A stretch of DNA of 64,000 bases, taken from an uncultured Bacteroidales bacterium (lineage in GTDB: Bacteria; Bacteroidota; Bacteroidia; Bacteroidales; Coprobacteraceae). The notes under the pieces are model-generated. The model was given only the letters and a program-made list of their open reading frames with translations, was not told the origin of the DNA and did no database searches. The DNA is taken from positions 1-64,000 of the forward strand of contig CASFRL010000046.1 in the NCBI GenBank assembly GCA_949297285.1, given 5' to 3'. Below, one piece after another: positions 9,540-17,651 of this stretch; the stretch's first letter is position 1; each line of letters starts with the position of its first letter. The position numbers and the translations under genes are program-made.

Positions 9540-10442
9540 TTATTCTATAACATTCGCCCCCGATGTACCTAAAGAGAGATAGAGTATATTGTCATAATAA
9601 CTCGCCGATGTGAGTTTCCCCTGAAGCTGGATAGGCCTTTCCAATATAGATCTTATATTTTCATTAGATATGTTGTATAGTTGCAATTGGTTGCTGGTAT
9701 TTAAGAGAGCCATGTAATTGGGGAGAGCATATAAATCGCGAACACCCGATCCGATTAAGACATCTTTTGCCGATTTAATTTCGACGGACATATTTTCTTC
9801 TGCAATCTTCAATACGGTAATATTACCGTCTGTATGCAATATCCATAAATTATCTTGATTGTCAAACGCTATTTTCTGAATATTCTGAGTCTTGATCAAC
9901 GGAGAAATTATGGGCTCGAAACTATTTGTACTTTCACAATAATATGCTAATCCCCATAGTAATGATGATGCAATAACCGTCCCTTGGCTATTGATCGATA
10001 ACGAGAAAGAATTTTCCCTACCCGGTTGCAACGCTTCATATCCTAACCAAAAAGGGGTAAATTCCATCGTACGAGTATCTAATCTGTTTACGCCATGATC
10101 GGTCGTAACCCAAAGAATATGTTTATATTGTTCATCTATGGCTCTGATAATATTATGGCTTATGCTGTGTGCGTTTCCGGCCTCCGGGAAAAAACTTTTG
10201 ACATAACGTCCATTGTACAGGTTGAGTCCATCCCACGTTCCAAACCACATTAATTGATCCGAATCTTGAAATATACATGTTATGGAACTATTCGATAACC
10301 CTTTGACATAAGAACTTATTCTGTGATTTGAGTTTTCGGAATAGCCTTCGAAAGAAATTGTTATAGCATATAGGATGAATACCCAAAAGAAAAATGACTT
10401 TTTACGGATTGCCGGTTTTGTCAATAGATTTATATTTTTCAT
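9540..10442 (-). CDS. Hybrid two-component system regulator, N-terminal fragment (frameshifted)
   Basis: This is the 300-codon N-terminal piece of the HTCS protein. A signal peptide or anchor (FFFWVFILYAITISFEGYS, about 17-35) is followed by periplasmic Reg_prop repeats, e.g. SSITCIFQDSDQLMWFGTWDG and IIRAIDEQYKHILWVTTDHG. The frame ends in GTSGANVIE and a stop. One extra G in the G5 tract (9557-9561 on the plus strand, read as C5) would give SGGECYRINGAKAV and join the two pieces into about 1,360 aa, the normal length of an HTCS. Alone it would be a secreted half-propeller without signalling parts. It is divergent from the GH130 gene it presumably once controlled. Confidence 0.88.
   Translation of the reverse strand: MKNINLLTKPAIRKKSFFFWVFILYAITISFEGYSENSNHRISSYVKGLSNSSITCIFQDSDQLMWFGTWDGLNLYNGRYVKSFFPEAGNAHSISHNIIRAIDEQYKHILWVTTDHGVNRLDTRTMEFTPFWLGYEALQPGRENSFSLSINSQGTVIASSLLWGLAYYCESTNSFEPIISPLIKTQNIQKIAFDNQDNLWILHTDGNITVLKIAEENMSVEIKSAKDVLIGSGVRDLYALPNYMALLNTSNQLQLYNISNENIRSILERPIQLQGKLTSASYYDNILYLSLGTSGANVIE
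9557..9561 (-). other. G5 homopolymer at the frameshift point of the HTCS gene
   Basis: On the coding (minus) strand the tract reads TCGGGGGCG. With five G the N-terminal frame stops 12 bp later (GAATAA); with six G it runs on into the downstream fragment with matching Reg_prop sequence. A short homopolymer is where replication slippage or a sequencing/assembly indel would be expected. Confidence 0.8.
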
Positions 10443-10789
10443 AATTGCTATAAAAAGGTTAACAAATTGCCATTAAAAATTATTCGCTTTAAATCTACAT
10501 AAAAATAGATATTCTTTACACACGATAAGTATACTATATTTTCAAAAGAGTATATATCTACTAAAAATAATTGCCTAAAACAGCTTTTTCAAAAATCGAT
10601 TAATCCCTTGTCGTAAAATTGATTAATAATCGGATATGTGACCGTATATGGGCAATTTTTAGCCATTTGTAAATAGTATATACTTGTTTGGAATTATAGT
10701 ACACCTTTTTTAAGATTACTAAAAATAACTTTGTCAAAAACAAAAAGAAAACCCTTTCTCTGACAAGATATCACAAAATACGACATAAT
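10443..10789. promoter_or_regulatory. Divergent intergenic region between HTCS and GH130 genes
   Basis: This is 347 bp of AT-rich DNA without a credible gene. A -7 box TAACTTTG at 10726-10733 probably serves the plus-strand GH130 gene, leaving a leader of about 50 nt. Two copies of GATTAAT lie at 10598-10604 and 10621-10627 (23 bp apart) and could be part of an operator for the HTCS DNA-binding domain, which is a guess based on position. Confidence 0.45.
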
Positions 10790-11836
10790 ATGGAAAATTT
10801 ATTTGAACGATTCTCTGTTAATCCGATTTTAAGGCCGACGTCTATTTGCCCGAGTCGAAATGACCTTAAAATCGAATGCTTGCTGAATCCGGGGGTGTTT
10901 CGTTATCGAGATAAAATCGGTCTGCTCCTTCGGGTGGCAGAACGTCCGAAACAGAAAGAGGGCTATCTTTCTTTTCCCAAGTTGAATGATAAGGGAGTTA
11001 TTGAAATTATGGAAATACCCAAAGATAGCCCCGATTTGGATTTGTCGGATGTACGTGTGGTAAACTATCAGGGAGAAGATTATTTAACGACGATGTCTCA
11101 TTTGCGACTCGTATGGAGTACAGATGGCGTTCATTTTTCTGAAGATAAAAACTATCCGGCTATATTTGCGCATGATGCTTATACGGCCTATGGCATTGAA
11201 GATTGTCGGGTTTCGCAAATCGGAGATACATATTATCTTACTTTTTCGGCAGTTTCTTCCAATGGGGTCGTAGTGGGGATGAAGAGTACCAAAGATTGGT
11301 TGACTTATCAAGACTATGGGCCTATTTTCCCTCCGCACAATAAGGATTGTGCAATTTTTGAGCGTAAAATAAATGGCCGATATTATGCTTTACACCGTCC
11401 CAGTAGTCCCGAAATAGGTGGTAATTATATGTGGATTTCCGAATCTCCCGATTTGATCCATTGGGGAAATCATCGTTGTATTGCTCGCACACGAAAAGAT
11501 CATTTTGACAGCAGCCGTCTTGGTGCCGGAGCGTCTCCGATCCCAACCGAATATGGCTGGTTGTCGATATACCATGGCGCAACAGAAAATAATCGGTATT
11601 GTTTAGGAGCACTTTTGCTTGATTTGAATGATCCGACTAAAGTGATAGCACGTTCTCAGACACCTATCATGGAACCTGAAGAAACTTATGAAATAGAAGG
11701 TTTTTTCGGAGAAGTCATCTTTACCAACGGACATATTGTACGTGGTGACGAACTTGTCATTTATTATGGTGCGGCCGATGAAGTGATTTGCGGAGCAAAG
11801 GCTTCTATTCGTGCAATTTTATCTACGCTTGTTTAA
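10790..11836 (+). CDS. Glycoside hydrolase family 130 enzyme (beta-mannoside phosphorylase-like)
   Basis: This 348-aa cytosolic GH130 protein has a five-bladed propeller fold without a signal peptide. Family landmarks are NPGVFRYRDKIGLLLRVAER near the N-terminus, the catalytic-Asp motif YGIEDCRVSQIGDTYYLTFS (about residues 126-145), the substrate-loop segments FPPHNKDCAIFERKINGRYY and YHGATENNRYCLGALLLD, and YYGAADEVICGAKASI near the end. Members phosphorolyse beta-1,4-mannosyl-N-acetylglucosamine, mannosylglucose or mannobiose, or hydrolyse beta-1,2-mannosides; which one applies is not decidable by eye. In Bacteroidales such genes are commonly followed by an MFS sugar transporter, and here a 41-codon stub of one remains. 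The gene itself looks intact although its regulator and transporter are broken. Confidence 0.9.
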   Translation: MENLFERFSVNPILRPTSICPSRNDLKIECLLNPGVFRYRDKIGLLLRVAERPKQKEGYLSFPKLNDKGVIEIMEIPKDSPDLDLSDVRVVNYQGEDYLTTMSHLRLVWSTDGVHFSEDKNYPAIFAHDAYTAYGIEDCRVSQIGDTYYLTFSAVSSNGVVVGMKSTKDWLTYQDYGPIFPPHNKDCAIFERKINGRYYALHRPSSPEIGGNYMWISESPDLIHWGNHRCIARTRKDHFDSSRLGAGASPIPTEYGWLSIYHGATENNRYCLGALLLDLNDPTKVIARSQTPIMEPEETYEIEGFFGEVIFTNGHIVRGDELVIYYGAADEVICGAKASIRAILSTLV

Positions 11837-11885
11837 CGTCAGAAAGACTTCGTCTTTATTTATATAAATTTTAAATTTAATATAC

Positions 11886-12011
11886 ATGAATGAAATAAGG
11901 CTATTTTTATCGCAACCCAGAAATACAAAAATCCTACTTTTGACCTCCTTGCTTTATGCTTTGGTTTTACCTGTCGTCGATATATTTGTAGCAGCTTATA
12001 TTATGAATTAG
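11886..12011 (+). pseudogene. Truncated MFS sugar transporter (first 41 codons only)
   Basis: From ATG at 11886 a 41-residue peptide begins with a polar cytosolic lead (MNEIRLFLSQPRNTK) and one membrane helix (ILLLTSLLYALVLPVVDIFV), then AAYIMN and a stop. This reads like the very start of the MFS transporters that accompany GH130 genes. No further transporter sequence follows: the terminator starts 24 bp later. The likely event is an internal deletion removing some 400 codons. It lies 49 bp after the GH130 stop in operon orientation. The alternative of a genuine small one-helix protein is less likely. Confidence 0.65.
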
Positions 12012-12034
12012 ATTGATAAGAATTATTAATTATG

Positions 12035-12074
12035 ACAGAGGCTGTCTCATGTACACCTTTGAGACAGCCTCTGT
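12035..12074. terminator. Strong hairpin between converging genes
   Basis: A perfect 15-bp inverted repeat (ACAGAGGCTGTCTCA at 12035-12049; complement at 12060-12074) with a 10-nt loop lies between the plus-strand GH130 unit and the minus-strand transporter gene. T-runs are weak on both sides, so it is best called a bidirectional terminator by position and stem strength. Confidence 0.75.
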
Positions 12075-12116
12075 TATTTAGGGATAAAGATAATTTGTCT
12101 TCTATATTTACTATAT

Positions 12117-13799
12117 TTAGCAGAACAGCAAAATCAGTAATTGTGCCGTGAGCACCCGTAAGAACATTGTCAATGGATATACCGTCGAGTATGCAACAGA
12201 CGGGGCATCGGTCGAAGTCGTCTTATTGGCATAGGCCAATGCTGGCGGATCGGTATTACTGCCGGCAATGAGACCGATAAGTGTGAAATAATTGATTTTG
12301 TAATAACCTCGGGCAATCGATCCGATGATCAGCAGCGGTATGATTGTGATTAAGAATCCCCACAATACCCAAAGCAAACCGTCTCCGGTAAATACCGTCT
12401 CTGCAAATGTGCCTCCGGCCGAAATTCCGATGCTAGCCAAGAAGAGGCAGATTCCTATTTCCCGAAGCATTAAACTGGCACTGGTTGAGGTATAAGTGAC
12501 CAGTTTCATTTTATATCCGAAACGGCCTATCAATATGGCTACTACCAACGGACCTCCGGCCAGACCTAATTTCATCGACGAAGACATGCCCGGGATAGCC
12601 AAGGGGATACTTCCTAAGATAATCCCTAAGAATATACCCACGAAAAGCGTGATCATATTAGGTTCGTTAAGACGCTTCATTGAGTTTCCAAGACGTTCAG
12701 CCAATCGGTTTATGTCTTCCAATTTTCCTACGACTGTAAGTCTATCTCCGATTTGCAGAGTCAGGTTCGGGTTTGCAAGCAGATCGACTCCTGCACGATT
12801 GACTCGGGTTGCGTTTAACCGATACCCCATCGGCAGTCGGAGAGATCCTATGGTTCTTCCGTTAAATTCCGATTTTGTTACCAATATGCGGCGCGATACC
12901 ACAGGTGCCGGAATTGCTTTCCAATCCATTTCTACCGGACTTCCGATAAAGGCTTTCAGAGCATCTTCATCTTGAACCGAAAGGACAATTAGTAATAAGT
13001 CTCCTTCTTCTATTATTGTTGTAGATAAAGGAATAATTACCTCATCGTTATTTTTTTTGATTCGTGATACGACAAAATTTCTGTCGATAAGATTCATCAA
13101 TTCTCCTAAAGGTTTCCCGAAGATCAATTGATTCTCTACCTTATAAGTGACCACGTGCGGTTTTAGTACACTGGCTGCCGTTTCTTCCTCTATCTGATGT
13201 TCCTCTTTATCTAATTTTATTTTAAAGAGAGCCCGTAGGATAAGCATCGATAAAATAATTCCGATAACCCCCAACGGATAGGCAGCGGCATAACCGGAAG
13301 CAATTTCAGGAACAACATCCAGTTTCCCGTCGAAATGCAGTTGGGAAAGAGTCTGTTGAGCAGCTCCTAATCCGGGAGTATTTGTTACGGCTCCCGATAA
13401 AATACCTACCATTATAGGCATTTCTACTTTTCCGTTAGCTAAAAAATAGATAGTGCAAGCTACGGCAACGTTGAGTACTACGATCCCCGATGCCAATAAG
13501 TTTAAGGTCATTCCGCCTTTTTTAAAGGATGAAAAAAATCCGGGACCAACTTGCAACCCAATGGAATAAACGAAAAGAATAAGTCCGAACTCTTGCAAAA
13601 AGTGCATGATATTGGCTTCTCCTATAAATCCGAAATGTCCGGCCAATAATCCAACGAAAAGAACGAATGTGACACCTAATGATATGCCGAAAACTTTCAT
13701 CTTTCCCAGATATACACCCACTGCGATTACAAAAGAATAAAGTAACACTGTATGTGCAACCGAGGAGGGGGTAAATAGCAAATTCTCAATCCAAGACAT
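12117..13799 (-). CDS. AspT/YidE-type transporter with two TrkA-C (RCK_C) domains
   Basis: This 560-aa inner-membrane protein belongs to the aspartate:alanine exchanger (AAE) family. About five N-terminal membrane helices (from [20 protein letters not shown]) contain the family motif [16 protein letters not shown], and [15 protein letters not shown] follows near residue 140. Two cytosolic TrkA-C domains occupy about residues 205-375 ([10 protein letters not shown]-type strands; EGDLLLIV and IGDRLTVVG). Five or six more helices follow, with the second half-site motif [12 protein letters not shown] near the C-terminus. The two homologous membrane halves and central RCK_C pair are the complete family architecture. 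The substrate is unassigned in most members. It is monocistronic, with a terminator at its 3' side and a promoter about 120 bp upstream. Confidence 0.92.
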   Translation of the reverse strand: MSWIENLLFTPSSVAHTVLLYSFVIAVGVYLGKMKVFGISLGVTFVLFVGLLAGHFGFIGEANIMHFLQEFGLILFVYSIGLQVGPGFFSSFKKGGMTLNLLASGIVVLNVAVACTIYFLANGKVEMPIMVGILSGAVTNTPGLGAAQQTLSQLHFDGKLDVVPEIASGYAAAYPLGVIGIILSMLILRALFKIKLDKEEHQIEEETAASVLKPHVVTYKVENQLIFGKPLGELMNLIDRNFVVSRIKKNNDEVIIPLSTTIIEEGDLLLIVLSVQDEDALKAFIGSPVEMDWKAIPAPVVSRRILVTKSEFNGRTIGSLRLPMGYRLNATRVNRAGVDLLANPNLTLQIGDRLTVVGKLEDINRLAERLGNSMKRLNEPNMITLFVGIFLGIILGSIPLAIPGMSSSMKLGLAGGPLVVAILIGRFGYKMKLVTYTSTSASLMLREIGICLFLASIGISAGGTFAETVFTGDGLLWVLWGFLITIIPLLIIGSIARGYYKINYFTLIGLIAGSNTDPPALAYANKTTSTDAPSVAYSTVYPLTMFLRVLTAQLLILLFC

Positions 13800-14111
13800 G
13801 GTTTGTATATAAAAATGTATATATTAATAAGTAAAAATCGTTTTATGTCCTTTTTGCATCTTTATGCGTGTATTTCTTGTTGCAAAAGCAAAAAATAATA
13901 CATTGCTTTAAGAAGTTGCAAAGGTAAAGATATTTAATCAATGCGGCAATAAATAAACAATTTATTGTCACTAAAATTATTTTTATTTTAAATGCATTTC
14001 GCCAATATTCTAAATTAAATTAATGAACCATTTGAGAAGTCGAATAGTTCGTTCAGTTTCAGAATTATTTGTATTTTTGCTGAATATTACACAATTCTGT
14101 ACCTTTAAAAT
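13800..14111. promoter_or_regulatory. Divergent promoter region of the AspT-type and phosphoesterase genes
   Basis: This 312 bp holds no gene. On the minus strand TACCTTTG (13919-13926) with an ATTG -33 element 20 bp upstream suits the transporter gene, giving an approximately 110-nt leader. On the plus strand TATTTTTG (14072-14079) suits the metallophosphoesterase gene, with a leader of about 25 nt. Confidence 0.55.
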
Positions 14112-15302
14112 ATGAGATTACAACTGGTAGCTTTTTTTGTATTGGTCTGCGTTAATTTTGCAATAGACATCTATATATATTTTCGAATAGTCAAAAGAAC
14201 CGGTCGATATAAGTGGCTGAATATTTTGTATTGGGTTGTCAATTTTTTATTGTTGGGTGCATTTTTATTCGCTTACAATCTGATCCGGAATCATCAAGAT
14301 GCTGATAATCGCACGGTATTGACGTGGTTTATGTTTATCTACTTTTTGATTTATTCTCCTAAGATTATCTATTTTCTGTTTTCTGTATGGGATTATGTCG
14401 CCTGTCTGTTTCGAAAAAAAAGGCTTAAGATCTTTCACTATATCGGGATTGTCGTTGCATTGACGGTTCTGGGTTTTATGGTTTGCGGAATGGTTAACAG
14501 AACTCGTTTGGTTACGCGTGACGTGTGTGTTGCCTCTGCCCGGTTACCGCAGGGATTCGATGACTATAAAATTGTTCAAATATCGGATATCCATTTGGAA
14601 AGTTTTGCATCGGATACGTCATTTATTTCTGAAATGGTTCAGGAAATCAATAATCTGCATCCCGACCTGATTGTTTTTACCGGCGATTTGGTAACCTTGC
14701 ATAGCGTAGAACTGAATCCGTTTTTCCCCGTACTTTCGGCATTGAAAGCAAAAGACGGAGTCTATTCGATTTTGGGTAATCATGATTATGGCGATTATAT
14801 TTCGTGGAAGAGCTTGTCGGAGAAAAAGGCCGATCAAGAGCATCTCAAGAGCCGGGAAAAAGAGATGGGGTGGAAGATGCTGAATAATGAGTCGGTATTT
14901 ATACACCATAATAACGACTCGATAGTGTTGATCGGTGTTGAAAATTGGGGAGAAGCTCCTTTCCCGAAATACGGCAATCTTAAAGCCGCATATTCCGGTT
15001 TGAACGATGACCATTTTAAAATCTTGTTGACTCATAATCCGATGCACTGGGATAGTGAAGTCGTACCGGAGACAAATATCGATTTGTCGCTTTCCGGACA
15101 TACGCACGCCATGCAGATTAAATTGCAGTTTGGCGATTGGCGCTATTCTCCGGCAGAGATACGCTATCCACGTTGGAGCGGACTTTATAAAGAGGGCGAT
15201 CAATATTTGTATGTCAATGAAGGTATTGGCTGCGTATTCATTCCGATGAGGGTGGGGGCAACACCCGAAATAACAGTAATTCGACTTAAATGTATATCGT
15301 AA
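14112..15302 (+). CDS. Membrane-anchored metallophosphoesterase
   Basis: This 396-aa protein has four predicted membrane helices in its first 145 residues, then a calcineurin-like phosphoesterase domain facing the cytosol or periplasm. All metal-ligand motifs are present: DIHLE (first Asp/His), GDLVTLHS, GNHDYGDY, THNPMHWD and GHTHAMQ. This is the YkuE/YaeI-like architecture; that group hydrolyses phosphodiesters, including UDP-diacylglucosamine relatives, but the substrate here is not evident. The stop overlaps the start of the next gene by 13 bp, which suggests cotranscription with the ABC importer genes. Confidence 0.9.
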   Translation: MRLQLVAFFVLVCVNFAIDIYIYFRIVKRTGRYKWLNILYWVVNFLLLGAFLFAYNLIRNHQDADNRTVLTWFMFIYFLIYSPKIIYFLFSVWDYVACLFRKKRLKIFHYIGIVVALTVLGFMVCGMVNRTRLVTRDVCVASARLPQGFDDYKIVQISDIHLESFASDTSFISEMVQEINNLHPDLIVFTGDLVTLHSVELNPFFPVLSALKAKDGVYSILGNHDYGDYISWKSLSEKKADQEHLKSREKEMGWKMLNNESVFIHHNNDSIVLIGVENWGEAPFPKYGNLKAAYSGLNDDHFKILLTHNPMHWDSEVVPETNIDLSLSGHTHAMQIKLQFGDWRYSPAEIRYPRWSGLYKEGDQYLYVNEGIGCVFIPMRVGATPEITVIRLKCIS

Positions 15303-16240
15303 GAATCATACCTTGTATTCTCCTTTTGATGGTCGGTTTTTCTTGCAGAAAAACTTCGCCCGATTCGCATACTGTTCGTTTGGCGCTGTTAAAGGGACCT
15401 TCGGCCATTGCTTTTTCCGGATTGTTGGATTCGGTAAAGACTATCCGAGACGAAAAATTTGAGACGGTTTTGTATGATGACCCGTCGAAAGTACAGGCTT
15501 TGATGATACAAAAGAGAGTCGATGTTGCCGTTCTTCCGTTCTCTTCGGCTGTGAACTTATATAATAAAAACAGCGGCTATTCTTTTTTGGCATCCCCTGT
15601 TTGGGGTAATCTGTTTTGGGTATCATCCGTAGCTGAAAAAGATGATAAAAAACCATTTCCTCTTTTCCTGTCCGGACAAGGAACAACGCCGGATGTCGTA
15701 GTGAAATATTTGCGGAGTATTTCGAGTCTTCCCGGTTTTCCAGATTGCTATCCGGACTATCGATATTCCTCACCGCAAGATTTGTATAGAGCTTTGCTGG
15801 GCCGACAAGTATCAGATGCTGTATTGCCCGAGCCGTTTGTCTCCATGGCTCTGCAAAAAGACTCGACCCTCTTTATCCGTTATGATTTGGCAAAAGAGTT
15901 CAATCCGGAAGGCTTTCCGCAAACAGCAGTGGTTGTCAGTGACAAAATAATACAAAATAAGGTTTTGCTTAATACCGTCGATTCATTATTGGCAGCATCG
16001 GTAAAAGAGAGCTCTCCAGAAAATCCGGCAACAGCAGAACGTTTGATACGACACAAAATCTTGCCTCGAAAAATCGATTTGCAAAAAGTTTATGACCGTT
16101 GTCGCATAACGTATCGTTCGCGTGAAACGGTCAGAGCCGCAGCCGATAGCTTATTGCGTGTCATTTTGAAATATGATCCGAGATCGATAGGCAATAAGAT
16201 TCCTGACGATCGATTTTTCATATCCGAAAGTTCATTATAG
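15290..16240 (+). CDS. ABC transporter substrate-binding lipoprotein (NitT/TauT-like)
   Basis: This 316-aa lipoprotein has a lipobox in MVGFSC with Cys19 as the lipidated residue. The mature part has the periplasmic-binding-protein type 2 pattern of the NMT1/TauA/SsuA group: VRLALLKGPSAIAF at the first strand, a DVAVLPFSSAVNLY segment, and DAVLPEPFVSMAL. These proteins bind small ligands such as sulfonates, nitrate, pyrimidine precursors of thiamine or riboflavin; the ligand is not shown here. It lies 14 bp before the fused permease-ATPase gene, so the two genes form a complete import system. Overlap with the upstream phosphoesterase gene is 13 bp. Confidence 0.88.
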   Translation: MYIVRIIPCILLLMVGFSCRKTSPDSHTVRLALLKGPSAIAFSGLLDSVKTIRDEKFETVLYDDPSKVQALMIQKRVDVAVLPFSSAVNLYNKNSGYSFLASPVWGNLFWVSSVAEKDDKKPFPLFLSGQGTTPDVVVKYLRSISSLPGFPDCYPDYRYSSPQDLYRALLGRQVSDAVLPEPFVSMALQKDSTLFIRYDLAKEFNPEGFPQTAVVVSDKIIQNKVLLNTVDSLLAASVKESSPENPATAERLIRHKILPRKIDLQKVYDRCRITYRSRETVRAAADSLLRVILKYDPRSIGNKIPDDRFFISESSL

Positions 16241-16254
16241 CTTTATAGACTAAT

Positions 16255-17634
16255 ATGGAGAAGCGAAAGAAATATATTTATGTAGCCTTTGCCTGGATAT
16301 CCGTGTTGCTGTGTTGGCAACTGCTTTCGCTTTATATCCGGAATGATAACATTTTTCCCGGCGTACTCCATCTCATTACGGCATTTTTCAGTCTGTTCTC
16401 CGATACCTCTTTTATCGCGGCAATTGCATCGACTCTGTTGCGGGGAATATCCGGAATGATCTTTTCGCTTCTGTTGGCTATGCTGTTGGCACGACAAGCT
16501 GCTCGGTCCGAAGCATTTCGGGTGTATATTCATCCTTTTTTAACAATGCTCCGTTCCGTTCCCGTTATATCTTTTTTGTTCCTGTTTTTGATATGGTTTA
16601 CTCCGGAATACATTCCTTGGGCGATGGCATTGATCACCATGATTCCGATATTGACCGAGAACCTCACGGCTGGTTTCCGGAATGTCGATCATTCTTTGTT
16701 GGAAATGTCTCAAGTCTATGCTTTTTCTTTCAAACAGAGAATAAAGCATATTCTCTATCCGGCCATATCGCCTTACCTTTTTAGCGGGTTGATTTCGACC
16801 GTCGGATTGGGGTGGAAAGCTATCATTATGGGTGAAGCGCTGGCACAACCTGCCAATGGTATCGGAGTTATGATTCGTGAAGCTCATGGCTTTATAGAAA
16901 TTCCCCGTTTGCTGGCTTGGACACTTATCGCTGTTATTTTATCGTATGGCTTTGAAGTGTTTTTGAAAAAAATCGAGACATATCGTTTCCCGGTTTCTTT
17001 TCCCAAAAAAGATAATCTGGAGAAAAATGTTCCGAGCTTTCCGGATACTTTAAAAATAGAAGGAATCCGGAAAAAATATGGAGATAAAGAGATATTGTCC
17101 GAGTTGCAGTTGTCTCTTTCGAAAGAGAAAATTACCTGTTTAATGGCGGTATCGGGATACGGGAAAACGACATTGATGCGTCTCTTGTCAGGACTCGAAC
17201 GTGCAGAGACGGGAGATGTTGCGCTGAACAAAAAATACCGGATTGCACTTCTTTTTCAAGAGCACAGGCTTTTGCCCCATCTGACAGTATATGAAAATAT
17301 AGCATTGCCCTGCTCTGCTTATATTACCGAAGAGACCGCACGCAAGCAGGTCTCTGGAATAATGGCACACTTGGATATGCAAAATGATATAGACCGTTAT
17401 CCGGCAACTTTGAGCGGAGGCGAATGCCAGCGTGTTGCGTTGGCACGCATGATGCTTTTCCCTGCATCCTTATATTTAATGGATGAACCTTTTAAGGGGC
17501 TCGATTTTGATCTGAAACAGAAAGTAATGGATTATTTGCGACGCTGGCAATTACAAGGTGCCAAAACTCTTTTATATGTCACCCATCAAGACGATGAGAC
17601 GAGAATAGCAGATAAAATAGTGAAAATTCAATAA
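16255..17634 (+). CDS. ABC importer permease fused to its ATPase
   Basis: This 459-aa protein combines both inner-membrane parts of a NitT/TauT-type importer. Residues 1-240 form a BPD_transp_1 permease with five to six helices and the EAA loop region around MSQVYAFSFKQRIKHILYPAI. After a linker (about 245-265) comes the nucleotide-binding domain, with Walker A AVSGYGKTTLM, Q-loop FQEHRLLPHLTVYEN, signature LSGGECQRVALAR, Walker B LYLMDEPFKGLD and H-loop YVTHQDDE. Usually permease and ATPase are separate genes (ssuC/ssuB, tauC/tauB). The NBD is short, about 190 residues, and Walker A has Ala-Val in place of the usual first Gly. No stop or frameshift separates the halves, so it is a true fusion. 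Confidence 0.9.
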   Translation: MEKRKKYIYVAFAWISVLLCWQLLSLYIRNDNIFPGVLHLITAFFSLFSDTSFIAAIASTLLRGISGMIFSLLLAMLLARQAARSEAFRVYIHPFLTMLRSVPVISFLFLFLIWFTPEYIPWAMALITMIPILTENLTAGFRNVDHSLLEMSQVYAFSFKQRIKHILYPAISPYLFSGLISTVGLGWKAIIMGEALAQPANGIGVMIREAHGFIEIPRLLAWTLIAVILSYGFEVFLKKIETYRFPVSFPKKDNLEKNVPSFPDTLKIEGIRKKYGDKEILSELQLSLSKEKITCLMAVSGYGKTTLMRLLSGLERAETGDVALNKKYRIALLFQEHRLLPHLTVYENIALPCSAYITEETARKQVSGIMAHLDMQNDIDRYPATLSGGECQRVALARMMLFPASLYLMDEPFKGLDFDLKQKVMDYLRRWQLQGAKTLLYVTHQDDETRIADKIVKIQ

Positions 17635-17651
17635 ACCTATTATATTTAAGA

